A program made the position numbers and the translations under genes. A stretch of 55,470 nt of DNA from Bacteroidota bacterium (GTDB taxonomy: Bacteria > Bacteroidota > Bacteroidia > Bacteroidales > JAIPAH01), in the NCBI GenBank assembly GCA_021767705.1, contig JAASSU010000003.1, positions 1-55,470 of the forward strand, read 5' to 3'. A model generated the notes under the pieces. That model was not told where the DNA came from, did not search any database, and was given only the letters and a program-made list of their open reading frames with translations. Below, in pieces: positions 1 to 7,459 of this stretch. How positions within the stretch are numbered: the stretch's first letter is position 1; every line of letters begins with the position of its first letter.

Positions 1-204
1 AGCGTGGATGAAAAAAAAGTGAAAATGCTTTTTGCATCTCAGCTTTTTGCCAAGGGAATCTTAAGCTCGGGGCAAGCTGCTGAAATGGCTGGTGTAACTA
101 AACGTGAATTTATAGAAAACGTTGGTAATTATGGAGTGTCTGTTTTTGGTGAAAATGTTGAGGAACTAAAAAATGTACTCAATGAACCCGATAATAATAG
201 CTGA
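1..204 (+). CDS. UPF0175 family antitoxin-like protein (5' truncated)
   Basis: The reading frame is open from the first base, so the start lies upstream of the window. The visible 66 to 67 residues contain the family core: an 'LFAKGILSSGQAAEMAGVTKREF' type segment (short helix, then a helix-turn-helix-like SSGQAAEMAGV stretch) followed by a 'YGVSVF' strand. UPF0175 proteins are small (about 80-90 residues) and are often encoded next to DUF3368 PIN-domain proteins, where they are presumed antitoxins. The next gene is exactly such a protein and starts 23 bases before this stop codon, so the two are probably translationally coupled. Family assignment is from sequence resemblance; the antitoxin role is inferred from the pairing. 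Confidence 0.75.
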   Translation, partial: SVDEKKVKMLFASQLFAKGILSSGQAAEMAGVTKREFIENVGNYGVSVFGENVEELKNVLNEPDNNS

Positions 205-628
205 TACAAGTTGCTTAATTATCCTAACAAATATCGGCCGCCTCAAAATCCTAAAACACCTTTTCGGCAGAATTATAATTACTAAGGAAGTTGCTGATGA
301 ATATGGAGAGGCGCTACCTGATTGGATTTCCGTAAAAAACCCTGAAAACCAAGCTAAGGTATCTGAACTAATTATGCGCCTGGACAAAGGAGAAGCAACA
401 TCAATTACTTTAGCCATTGAACTGCAAAACTCGAGATTAATCATCGATGAAACAAAAGGAAGGAAAGTTGCTAAGTCCGAAAGCATCAAAATTATCGGAA
501 CCATCGGGGTTTTGATTATGGCTAAAAAATACGGTTTTGTTGATGACATCAATAAAGTTATCCAAGATTTGATTGCAAATGGCTTCAGAATATCTGAATC
601 TCTGATTGAAGAAATGAAGCATTATTAA
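182..628 (+). CDS. DUF3368 PIN-like domain protein, putative toxin
   Basis: About 148 residues from the ATG at 182; an earlier in-frame ATG at 173 would add three residues. The N-terminus reads 'PIIIADTSCLIIL', the first strand of PIN-fold RNases with its conserved aspartate (D8). An acidic 'KGEATSITLA' segment follows in mid-protein, then 'IIDETKGRKVA', the DUF3368 hallmark that supplies another acidic residue. PIN-domain toxins of VapC type cleave RNA with a metal held by such acidic residues. The gene overlaps the upstream UPF0175 gene, the usual antitoxin-first order. The nuclease function is inferred, and it could be a decayed or domesticated module. Confidence 0.75.
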   Translation: MNPIIIADTSCLIILTNIGRLKILKHLFGRIIITKEVADEYGEALPDWISVKNPENQAKVSELIMRLDKGEATSITLAIELQNSRLIIDETKGRKVAKSESIKIIGTIGVLIMAKKYGFVDDINKVIQDLIANGFRISESLIEEMKHY

Positions 629-988
629 GATACTCAACCCCTTATCAGAATTACTTCCTGATTTAAATCTAACTTGTCGCACGGTTATCACCCGATCCCT
701 ATCGGGCCGGCACACTTCAGATTGAACCGCTGCGCGGTTTAACAGCACCAACTATCTAGCCTTATGTAAGAGAACACCTTCACATTATTGAAATACTAAT
801 AAAATAATCCCGAAAGGGATATAATTATAATAGCCCTGAACGAAATGCAGGGAAGCAGAATATTGAGTTTGTTCTTATGCCACATCACACAAAATCAGGA
901 GTGCAGCTTTATTCACCCTCTTTCCTGCAACCATCATTTGCCCATTCCACAGAAGTTTATATTTTTGACCGCCACTAAAAACAGTATT
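629..988 (+). other. 360-bp intergenic region with three short hairpins
   Basis: I see no gene here. It holds three perfect short inverted repeats: CCCGAT/ATCGGG at 691-706 with a 4-base loop, AACCGC/GCGGTT at 725-739, and ATCCC-GAAA-GGGAT at 807-820. The first two lie just behind the toxin gene and may act as weak transcription stops, although no long T-run follows. The third resembles REP-like intergenic elements common in this phylum. The AbgT promoter sits at the right end. Confidence 0.4.
937..967 (+). promoter_or_regulatory. Bacteroidota-type promoter of the AbgT gene
   Basis: TTTG at 937-940, a 19-base spacer, then TATTTTTG at 960-967. This matches the Bacteroidota consensus TTTG-N19/20-TAnnTTTG in full. 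The predicted transcript start is near 974, which leaves a leader of about 15 bases before the ATG at 989 and rules out the longer upstream start at 845. Confidence 0.75.
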
Positions 989-2497
989 ATGAAGAAAAAT
1001 CCGGTTGATATCTTTTTAAACGGGGTGGAACGGGTGGGCAACGCGCTTCCTCACCCAGCTACTCTTTTTGGAATCTTTGCTTTAATTGTATTGGTTTTCT
1101 CGGCGATTTTTTCCGCTTTCGGTTTATCGGCGGTGCATCCGGGAACGGGAGAAACATATGAGGTGGTAAACCTGCTCTCGCGTGATGGCATCCATATGAT
1201 CCTGGAAAATATGGTGACCAATTTCACCGACTTTGCTCCGCTGGGCATTGTAATCGTGGCCATGCTGGGTATCGGGCTGGCCGAGCACAGCGGGCTGATT
1301 GCTGTGATTATCCGAAGTCTTGTGCTCTACTCTCCCGAAAGGCTCCTGACTTTCATTATCGTGCTGGCTGGCATCCTTTCTAACCTGGCTTCCAGTGTAG
1401 GCTATGTGCTTTTAGTGCCTTTGGCAGGAACCATTTTTATGGCCATCGGCAGGCATCCTATCGCAGGGATGGCTGCAGCATTTGCCGGCGTTTCCGGAGG
1501 GTATTCTGCCAACCTGGTGTTGGGGACCATTGACCCTTTACTGGCCGGACTGTCGCAGGAAGCGGCCCGCCTGGTGGAACCCGGGTATACCGTTAACCCC
1601 ACAGCCAACTACTTCTTTATGGTGGCTTCCACTTTCCTGATCGCAGGATTAGGCACATGGATTACAGAAAAAATTATCGTCCCGCGACTTGGCAAATATG
1701 ATAAGGACGACCGCGAAGATGAAGAGATTGAAAGGCTCACACCGCTCGAAAAGAAGGGTATCCGCAGAGCCGGCCTGGTCTTTCTTGGGTTTATGGCACT
1801 GCTTTTAGCAGGCCTCCTCCCCGAAAATGGCATCCTGCGTGGCGAGGGCGGCGACTTCCTGAAGTCGCCCGTACTTAGCGGTGTAGTAGCCATCCTTTTC
1901 CTGGTGGCCGGACTGATGGGTCTGACTTATGGTATTGTTATCGGGAAATACAAGAACGACAGCGATGCCATGAAAGGAATGGCAGAGTCGATGAAATCGC
2001 TTGCCAGCTACTTGGTGCTGGTGTTCTTCGCCGCACAGTTTGTGGAATATTTTAGCTGGAGCAACCTGGGCATTATCCTGGCCATCAACGGTGCTGAGCT
2101 AATCAAAAGCCTCAACCTCGGGCTTATTCCACTCGCCATCCTTTTCGTGATTTTTGCCGGAATGATTAACCTGGTGATGGGCAGTGCCTCGGCCAAATGG
2201 GCGCTGCTGGCTCCCATCTTCATCCCGATGTTTATGTTCCTCGGATATACACCAGAGCTCACGCAGGTGGTCTATCGTATCGGCGACAGCGTCACAAACA
2301 TCATCTCCCCGATGATGAGTTTCTTTGCCTTAATCATCGTTTACTTTCAAAAGTATGATGAAAAGGCCGGAATTGGAACGCTGGTGGCTACCATGCTCCC
2401 CTACTCCATCGCCTTCTTCATTGGCTGGATTATCCTGTTGGTCATATGGCTGCTCACTGGGCTGCCACTAGGTCCGGGAGCAGGTGTGCACTTGTAA
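989..2497 (+). CDS. AbgT family transporter (p-aminobenzoyl-glutamate/antimetabolite transporter)
   Basis: Integral inner-membrane protein of 502 residues, the usual AbgT length. It has many hydrophobic segments and the characteristic 'GVSGGYSANLVLG' stretch in the first half and 'LVMGSASAKWALLAPIF' in the second. Known AbgT members import p-aminobenzoyl-glutamate (E. coli AbgT) or export sulfonamides by cation antiport (MtrF, YdaH); substrate and direction here cannot be read from sequence. The frame is open back to 845, but the promoter at 937-967 falls inside that extension and the residues before MKKNPVDIF are not family-like, so the ATG at 989 is preferred. The gene is monocistronic, with its own promoter and a strong terminator 20 bases after the stop. 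Confidence 0.88.
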   Translation: MKKNPVDIFLNGVERVGNALPHPATLFGIFALIVLVFSAIFSAFGLSAVHPGTGETYEVVNLLSRDGIHMILENMVTNFTDFAPLGIVIVAMLGIGLAEHSGLIAVIIRSLVLYSPERLLTFIIVLAGILSNLASSVGYVLLVPLAGTIFMAIGRHPIAGMAAAFAGVSGGYSANLVLGTIDPLLAGLSQEAARLVEPGYTVNPTANYFFMVASTFLIAGLGTWITEKIIVPRLGKYDKDDREDEEIERLTPLEKKGIRRAGLVFLGFMALLLAGLLPENGILRGEGGDFLKSPVLSGVVAILFLVAGLMGLTYGIVIGKYKNDSDAMKGMAESMKSLASYLVLVFFAAQFVEYFSWSNLGIILAINGAELIKSLNLGLIPLAILFVIFAGMINLVMGSASAKWALLAPIFIPMFMFLGYTPELTQVVYRIGDSVTNIISPMMSFFALIIVYFQKYDEKAGIGTLVATMLPYSIAFFIGWIILLVIWLLTGLPLGPGAGVHL

Positions 2498-2516
2498 TCA
2501 GAAAAAAGATAGAACG

Positions 2517-2550
2517 AAAAAAGCAGCGCCGGAATGGTGCTGCTTTTTTT
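2517..2550 (+). terminator. Rho-independent terminator after the AbgT gene
   Basis: GCAGCGCC pairs with GGTGCTGC (one G-T pair) around a GGAAT loop, flanked by an A-run (2517-2522) and a T-run (2544-2550). The flanking runs would let it also act on transcripts from the minus strand, but the next minus-strand gene pair ends at 2582, just beyond, so it may serve both. Confidence 0.85.
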
Positions 2551-2581
2551 ATGCTATTGTAAATGCTGGGTTCATGCTATT

Positions 2582-2896
2582 TTATGCTGCCCATTCAATG
2601 CCTGTTCTCTTTATCTCCATGATAAATGGGCTGTCAGAGTTGAAATCATCAACAGACAATGGATGAGGCTCAATCCTGGAGTCTATCTTTGCAGCCATCA
2701 TCATTAACTGAACTTGCAAATCAAAGCGTCTTGATTCAATAAGATTTTTAAAAATCAAGGCAATATCAATATCGCTATCATTTGTCGAGCTCCCTTTTGC
2801 ATAAGAACCAAACAAATAAACACTTTCAACATCGTGATATTTTGTCTTTATTAAATCAAGAAATTCATTTACTGATCTATCAATGCTTTTATCCAT
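2582..2896 (-). CDS. MNT-type nucleotidyltransferase domain protein
   Basis: 104 residues, a minimal nucleotidyltransferase. Residues 30-44 (GSYAKGSSTNDSDID) fit the GSx10DxD pattern of the polymerase-beta fold, with D42 and D44 as metal ligands; a later acidic residue in 'DSRIEPHPLS' could complete the site. In MntA-HepT type modules the MNT protein AMPylates the HEPN partner and neutralises it. Here the HEPN gene lies upstream and its 3' end overlaps this start by 28 bases, so the two are cotranscribed and coupled. Function as an antitoxin is inferred from the pairing; a resistance-type nucleotidyltransferase role is unlikely at this size. Confidence 0.82.
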   Translation of the reverse strand: MDKSIDRSVNEFLDLIKTKYHDVESVYLFGSYAKGSSTNDSDIDIALIFKNLIESRRFDLQVQLMMMAAKIDSRIEPHPLSVDDFNSDSPFIMEIKRTGIEWAA

Positions 2897-3276
2897 TCTC
2901 TGATTTCTTTTAAATTTTTAATCCAAACAGCGGTGAACTCGTTTGTGCACTGCTTCTTAAAGCTCATTTTATAATCATCATAGCGGGCATTAATATTAAA
3001 AGCAGTTATAGTAACAAGTTGTTCGATTCGCTCCTCCGACAACTTTAGCTCTGCTTTCTCTGCAAGCCTTAACAGATTATGAATATAAGGAGGATAATTT
3101 GATTTTGATTTCACATAATAAGCTTTTAATAATTTTTCAATCATTAAATGCCCTATAAACAAAGCCCAACTGTTTCGTTTGGATTTAAACATGGTAATCA
3201 TGGCTTCAAAATCATCATCTGACCCATCAATCCAATATTTAATCAGTTTGTCTTTGTTTAAACTATTATTCTCCAT
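2869..3276 (-). CDS. HEPN domain protein, partner of the MNT protein
   Basis: 135 residues from the ATG at 3276; one more codon upstream is TTG. The helical HEPN fold is indicated by 'GHLMIEKLLKAYY' (residues 42-54), 'HNLLRLAEKAEL' and 'NARYDDYKM', which match the generic HEPN (PF05168) pattern. The RX4-6H motif of HEPN ribonucleases such as HepT is not present: the nearest arrangement is R34 with H43, eight residues apart. It may therefore be a non-canonical or inactive effector. A TACCTTTG box on the minus strand at 3282-3289 lies so close to the ATG that a transcript from it would be nearly leaderless. Confidence 0.8.
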   Translation of the reverse strand: MENNSLNKDKLIKYWIDGSDDDFEAMITMFKSKRNSWALFIGHLMIEKLLKAYYVKSKSNYPPYIHNLLRLAEKAELKLSEERIEQLVTITAFNINARYDDYKMSFKKQCTNEFTAVWIKNLKEIREWIKALIDQ

Positions 3277-3347
3277 CAAATCAAAGGTATAAAATAAATC
3301 AAATCAGATTAGAAGATTTTCTTATAACCGTTGTTAAAAATTTCTGG

Positions 3348-3378
3348 TTTAAAAATGTCAGCATATTTTGTACCTTTA
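3348..3378 (+). promoter_or_regulatory. Possible promoter of the SDR-ALDH pair
   Basis: TTTA (3348-3351), a 19-base spacer and TACCTTTA (3371-3378). Each box differs from the Bacteroidota consensus by one base and the spacing is right. The ATG at 3395 would be about 10 bases downstream of the predicted transcript start. Confidence 0.4.
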
Positions 3379-3394
3379 TTTCCAAACAACATCT

Positions 3395-4207
3395 ATGACC
3401 AAACTCAAAAACAAAAAGGTATTAATCACCGGGGGAGGCTCAGGGATTGGTTTGCTGATGGCAGAATACGCTCTTGAGAAAGGTGCTGATGAAGTTATCC
3501 TTTGGGATATCAGTGAGGAAAACCTGGCCAATGCGCTTCGTTCTTTATCGGGAAAAGGAAAGGCAAGCGGACAAGTGGTGGATGTCAGCAATGTCAAATC
3601 CGTGAAAGATCAAGCGCAATCGCTTATTGAGGAACACAGTGCCCCCGATATCCTCATCAATAACGCAGGAATTGTCGTCGGGAAGGCCTTTATCGAGCAT
3701 AGTCATGAAGATATTGAGCGAACCATGAGCATCAACACCAATGCCTTGATGCACGTGACCAAGGCCTTTCTGCCTCCGATGAAAGACAAGGGCGGGCACA
3801 TTGTCAATATCGCCTCTGCCGCCGGATTTGTTTCCAACCCCGACATGTCGGTGTATGCCGCCAGCAAGTGGGCTGTGGTGGGCTGGTCGGAGAGTCTTCG
3901 CCTGGAGCTTGAGCGCGATTTCAAGAATATGCACGTTACTACAGTTGCGCCATACTACATCGACACAGGGATGTTTGCCGGGGTCACAACCAACCTATTC
4001 CTGCCAATGCTGAATCCCGATAAGGTGGCAAAAAAAATTATCAGGGGCATCGAGCGCAATCGTGTTTTTGTGAAAATGCCGCTTATGGTGCGCCTCACGC
4101 CCTTCCTGAAAGGAATCTTGCCTGTGAGGTGGTTTGATTTTATCGCCGGAAAAATCTTCGGAGTCCACAAAACAATGTCAACATTTAAAGGGAGGACCAA
4201 ATCATGA
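3395..4207 (+). CDS. Short-chain dehydrogenase/reductase
   Basis: Classical SDR of 270 residues. It shows the cofactor loop TGGGSGIG (residues 12-19), NNAG in the middle strand, and the catalytic set S141, Y154, K158 (YAASK). The C-terminal 50 residues are basic and hydrophobic ('MPLMVRLTPFLKGILPVRWFD'), as in SDRs acting on lipid alcohols such as the retinol-dehydrogenase-like SDR16C group. The stop overlaps the ALDH start by four bases (ATGA), so the two enzymes are made together; I infer that they oxidise a fatty or lipophilic alcohol to the aldehyde and then the acid. Substrate is not provable from sequence. The ATG at 3395 is chosen over a TTG at 3368 because the latter overlaps the promoter. 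Confidence 0.85.
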   Translation: MTKLKNKKVLITGGGSGIGLLMAEYALEKGADEVILWDISEENLANALRSLSGKGKASGQVVDVSNVKSVKDQAQSLIEEHSAPDILINNAGIVVGKAFIEHSHEDIERTMSINTNALMHVTKAFLPPMKDKGGHIVNIASAAGFVSNPDMSVYAASKWAVVGWSESLRLELERDFKNMHVTTVAPYYIDTGMFAGVTTNLFLPMLNPDKVAKKIIRGIERNRVFVKMPLMVRLTPFLKGILPVRWFDFIAGKIFGVHKTMSTFKGRTKS

Positions 4208-5577
4208 AAGACATCGAGAGTCTGTTTAAGCATCAAAGAAGCTTTTACCATAACAACCACACCCGCGATGTGCCTTACCGCAAGAGCCTTTTAAGACAAT
4301 TCAGGGAGGTATTGAAAAGGCACGAAAATGATATGTTCGAAGCCATCCATAAAGATTTTGGCAAGTCGGCCTACGAAACCTACGAAACCGAAATTGCCCT
4401 TCTCTATCACGAAATCAAACTCTCTTTAAAGAACCTGAAGCATTGGGCGAAGGCAGAGCTAGTGCCTACAAACCTCCCCAACCTTCCGGGGAAGAGCTAC
4501 ATCCTAACCGAGCCTTACGGAACTTCTTTGATCATCGGCGCCTGGAACTATCCTTTTCTGCTATCGCTTCATCCGGCAGTATCGGCCCTGGCGGCAGGGA
4601 ACACGGTGGTGGTAAAGCCCAGCGAGCTGGCCCCGGCCACTTCTGCACTGATGCGGGAGATGATCAATAATAACTTTGATCCGGAAGTTTTTCACTGTGT
4701 GGAAGGAGGCGTGGAAGAAACCACCGAGCTGCTGAATCAGCCTTTCGATAAGATTTTCTTTACAGGAAGTCCAAGGGTGGGGAAAATTGTAATGCACGCT
4801 GCCTCCGAACACCTGAGCAGCGTTACGCTGGAACTGGGCGGGAAGAGTCCGGCCATTGTTTTTCCCGACGCCAACCTGAAAATGGCTGCCAAACGTATTG
4901 CCTGGGGCAAGTTCCTCAATGCCGGACAAACCTGCATCGCCCCCGATTACCTGATGATCCACGAAAGTGTAAAGGAGGCTTTTCTGCTGATGCTGAAAAA
5001 AGAAACAGAACGCAATCTTGGCGAGGAACCGGAAAGCTCAGAAGCCTACACAAAAATTATTAATGATGCTCATTTCGAAAGACTGACCAAGCTTATCGAT
5101 CATGAAAAAGTACTTTTTGGCGGCAACACTAATCCGGACAACAGGTACATTGAGCCCACTGTCTTAGACAATGTAAGCTTTGAGGATGCGGTGATGCAGG
5201 AAGAAATTTTCGGACCAATATTGCCGGTTATCACTTTCAGCGAAACGGAGCAAATGATTGCCGAAGTGAAAAAGCTCCCCAAGCCACTGGCTCTGTATGT
5301 GTTTACCAAAAGCAAGAAGCTGCGTGAAAAGGTACTTTTCGAAGTCCCGTTTGGAGGAGGAGCGGTGAACGACACGATCATGCATCTGTCGAACCCCAAC
5401 CTTCCGTTTGGTGGGGTCAATAACAGCGGACTGGGAAGCTACCACGGAAAAGCCGGCTTCGATACCTTTAGCCACAAGAAAAGCATCCTGCAAAAGAGCA
5501 CCCTGTTCGAGCCACCAGTAAAATATCCTCCTTACAAACCCTGGAAATGGAAGGCGCTCAGGTGGTTGATGGAGTGA
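4204..5577 (+). CDS. Aldehyde dehydrogenase family protein, class-3 (fatty aldehyde) type
   Basis: 457 residues, short for ALDHs and typical of the ALDH3 class. Visible motifs are 'GAWNYPF', 'FTGSPRVGK' (cofactor), the general base E210 in 'LELGGKSP' and the nucleophile C244 in 'GQTCIAPDY'. The E-to-C spacing of 34 residues equals that of mammalian ALDH3A1. 'EEIFGP' and 'PFGGVNNSGLG' complete the fold, and the C-terminus is basic and aromatic. ALDH3 enzymes oxidise medium and long-chain aldehydes with NAD(P)+. Coupling to the preceding SDR by an ATGA overlap supports a two-step alcohol oxidation. The exact substrate is unknown. Confidence 0.9.
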   Translation: MKDIESLFKHQRSFYHNNHTRDVPYRKSLLRQFREVLKRHENDMFEAIHKDFGKSAYETYETEIALLYHEIKLSLKNLKHWAKAELVPTNLPNLPGKSYILTEPYGTSLIIGAWNYPFLLSLHPAVSALAAGNTVVVKPSELAPATSALMREMINNNFDPEVFHCVEGGVEETTELLNQPFDKIFFTGSPRVGKIVMHAASEHLSSVTLELGGKSPAIVFPDANLKMAAKRIAWGKFLNAGQTCIAPDYLMIHESVKEAFLLMLKKETERNLGEEPESSEAYTKIINDAHFERLTKLIDHEKVLFGGNTNPDNRYIEPTVLDNVSFEDAVMQEEIFGPILPVITFSETEQMIAEVKKLPKPLALYVFTKSKKLREKVLFEVPFGGGAVNDTIMHLSNPNLPFGGVNNSGLGSYHGKAGFDTFSHKKSILQKSTLFEPPVKYPPYKPWKWKALRWLME

Positions 5578-5582
5578 GGTTT

Positions 5583-5625
5583 TAGGTTGGTAAGTTACTA
5601 AGTTTAATAGGTTTAGTAGGTTTTA
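5583..5625. repeat. Short-period AAGTTACTAAGTTT-type repeat
   Basis: Degenerate tandem units of roughly 7-8 bases (GTAAGTTACTAAGTTTAATAGG...). The 17 bases at 5598-5614 recur exactly, in the opposite orientation, at 54896-54912. The element sits in the gap between the ALDH gene and the convergent DUF2442 gene. Confidence 0.5.
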
Positions 5626-5637
5626 TGCCGGAATGGT

Positions 5638-5871
5638 TTAAAGCAGATTTTCCACAAGGATATCCTCATCCAGATCTTCCCAATGGATGCCTTCACCATT
5701 ACCAATAAAACGCCAACTGTTTTTCTGTTCCTCCGTTGCTTCCCTCAATATTGGAAACCAATCAATAGGAACACTTAATTCACGACCATCCTCGAGTAAC
5801 AAAAACATCTTAGTCGTGTCAAACCATATTTTTACTGCTATCGTTGATTTATTAATCCGTAAAGTACTCAT
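5638..5871 (-). CDS. DUF2442 domain protein
   Basis: 77 residues matching the DUF2442 pattern: a first strand pair 'VKIWFDTTKMFLLLEDGRELSVPI', then 'DWFPILREATEEQKNSWRFIGNGEGIHWEDLDEDI', the family signature ending in a conserved W-x-x-LDED segment. DUF2442 proteins are small, often encoded near DUF4160 proteins, and of unproven function; a toxin-antitoxin role has been suggested for such pairs. No DUF4160 partner is visible here: the upstream neighbour, 28 bases away, is the MFS transporter. The start is supported by an unusually strong ribosome binding site. Confidence 0.8.
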   Translation of the reverse strand: MSTLRINKSTIAVKIWFDTTKMFLLLEDGRELSVPIDWFPILREATEEQKNSWRFIGNGEGIHWEDLDEDILVENLL

Positions 5872-5883
5872 CCCACCTCCTTA
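5872..5883 (-). promoter_or_regulatory. Strong Shine-Dalgarno sequence before the DUF2442 gene
   Basis: Read on the minus strand the bases are TAAGGAGGTGGG followed by ATG. TAAGGAGGT is a full anti-SD complement, placed three bases from the start codon. Other genes in the window lack such a site, as usual in this phylum, so this one stands out. Confidence 0.6.
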
Positions 5884-5899
5884 GAACAACATCTAAATT

Positions 5900-7276
5900 C
5901 TAATCCTGTTTGTTTGGTTGCTCCAGGCCATATCCTGAAACCTTGTCTTCACGCTTCAGCAGGAAGGCGAAGACGAGTCCGAGGACACCGGTAGAAGAAA
6001 GCAACAGCATCGGGTTAGTATAATCGTAACTTACATCGAGACCTTGCACAATTTTTTCGGCCACTCCCGGGTTAGAGATTTCAAGGGTATATCCAATGAG
6101 CATCGGGAACGCCCAAAGCCCTAAGTTTTGTACAGAGAACATCGCCCCGTAGGCAGTGCCGATCTTATTTTCTCCAACAATCTTTGTCACTGCAGGCCAC
6201 ATGGCTGCCGGAACCAAAGAGAAGGCCATTCCCAGAATGAAAATCGGGATAAATGGTGGAATCGTGGTGAGGGCAAACATCAGGTGCGCGATAATCAGAA
6301 ATGCCGAACCGAGGTACATTAGGGTTGCACTTTTCCCTTTATTGTCGGCCACCCAGCCAAAGATTGGGGTCAGTATAATCGTACCAAACATCAGAATAGA
6401 TGATACTTTTCCTGCAATCACTCGGCTCATATCAAACTTGTTCATAAGCAAGTCAGGGGCAAATTTTACGAAAGGAAAAACTGCCGCGTAAAAGGTCACA
6501 CAAAGCAAAGTGATATAAACAAACGAGCGATTGGTGACCAGGTCTTTCAAGTCGCTCCACTTAAACTCGTCCTCGGCATCCTTGGGTATGCTCTCTTTAA
6601 TCTGTTTATCGATTTTGATATCCATAATAATATACACAATGAAGAACAGAAGACCAATCCATAATAACATTACCCCAAACCAGATAGCATCCGTCCATAA
6701 CGGGCGTGCAAGCATCGGAGATAAGTAAAGTGCAAGGGCAGTACCCAAACGGCCAATAGCCACATTCAATCCAAGTGCCAGTGCCAGCTCTTTTCCTTTA
6801 AACCATTTTACCACCACTTTTGACAGCACCACAATCGAGGTCTCAGCTCCAAGGCCGAATACAAAGAATCCGAGGTACATCATCTTAAGGGCTGGTGAAT
6901 ACTGCGTAAGGAATGACCCCATAAAAGCATATCCAAAGCCTCCATCCTGAAAAGCATCTGAAGCACCGTAAGCTGTAATGGCTGCTCCTACTCCCATAAA
7001 AAGAATAAAAATTGTTCCGGTGATTCTAATCCCTATTTTATCGAGGATAATCCCACCCAAAACAGCCATCAGTAAAAAAACATTCGGTACTGAATAGGCC
7101 GACATAAACACCCCATAATCGGATGAAGAGAATCCGAGGTTGGTCTGCATCAGGTCTTTCAATGGCGAAAGGGCATCATAAAAATAATAGTTCATAAACA
7201 TCACCGCGCTCGAAACGAACAGCACAAACCAGCGTGCTGCAGGTGAGTCTTTCAATGTTCTCTTAATTTGCTCCAT
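5900..7276 (-). CDS. MFS transporter
   Basis: About 458 residues from the ATG at 7276 (an upstream in-frame ATG at 7306 would add ten residues). Twelve hydrophobic segments are apparent, with the MFS loop 'GGIILDKIGIRITG' (D-x-x-G pattern) between helices 2 and 3 and 'GWVADNKGKSATLMYLG' as its counterpart in the second half. A charged loop 'DIKIDKQIKESIPKDAEDEFKW' separates the halves. It resembles the nitrate/organic-anion branch of MFS proteins, but the substrate cannot be assigned. The DUF2442 gene lies 28 bases downstream and may be on the same transcript. Divergent from the secreted peptidase gene. Confidence 0.85.
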   Translation of the reverse strand: MEQIKRTLKDSPAARWFVLFVSSAVMFMNYYFYDALSPLKDLMQTNLGFSSSDYGVFMSAYSVPNVFLLMAVLGGIILDKIGIRITGTIFILFMGVGAAITAYGASDAFQDGGFGYAFMGSFLTQYSPALKMMYLGFFVFGLGAETSIVVLSKVVVKWFKGKELALALGLNVAIGRLGTALALYLSPMLARPLWTDAIWFGVMLLWIGLLFFIVYIIMDIKIDKQIKESIPKDAEDEFKWSDLKDLVTNRSFVYITLLCVTFYAAVFPFVKFAPDLLMNKFDMSRVIAGKVSSILMFGTIILTPIFGWVADNKGKSATLMYLGSAFLIIAHLMFALTTIPPFIPIFILGMAFSLVPAAMWPAVTKIVGENKIGTAYGAMFSVQNLGLWAFPMLIGYTLEISNPGVAEKIVQGLDVSYDYTNPMLLLSSTGVLGLVFAFLLKREDKVSGYGLEQPNKQD

Positions 7277-7365
7277 AATTTGTCTTTTAAGATTTTCTTT
7301 TTGCACATCGTGTTTTTATGCGCGTTTTATTGCAGGTTTAGCCTGTGTCGTTTTTTGAATAACGC

Positions 7366-7396
7366 CAAATGTACGATGTTTTGGGAAATAGTAAAA
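7366..7396 (-). promoter_or_regulatory. Promoter of the MFS transporter gene
   Basis: On the minus strand: TACATTTG at 7373-7366, preceded at 19 bases by TTTT (7396-7393). The -7 box is perfect and the -33 box has three of four bases. Predicted transcript start near 7359, a leader of about 80 bases. Confidence 0.5.
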
Positions 7397-7459
7397 AATT
7401 GTTCTTAATTTTACTTTTTGAAAATTCTGATCATTATTGATATCAGCAAAAAATATTTT

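Noticed and set aside
845..988. 48-residue N-terminal extension of the AbgT protein
   Set aside because: The extension contains the perfect promoter at 937-967, so the transcript starts after it; AbgT proteins begin near the MKKN methionine.
629..988. tRNA or structured RNA gene
   Set aside because: The hairpins are short and unrelated; no cloverleaf, anticodon arm or T-loop GTTCRAATC pattern was found here or elsewhere in the window.
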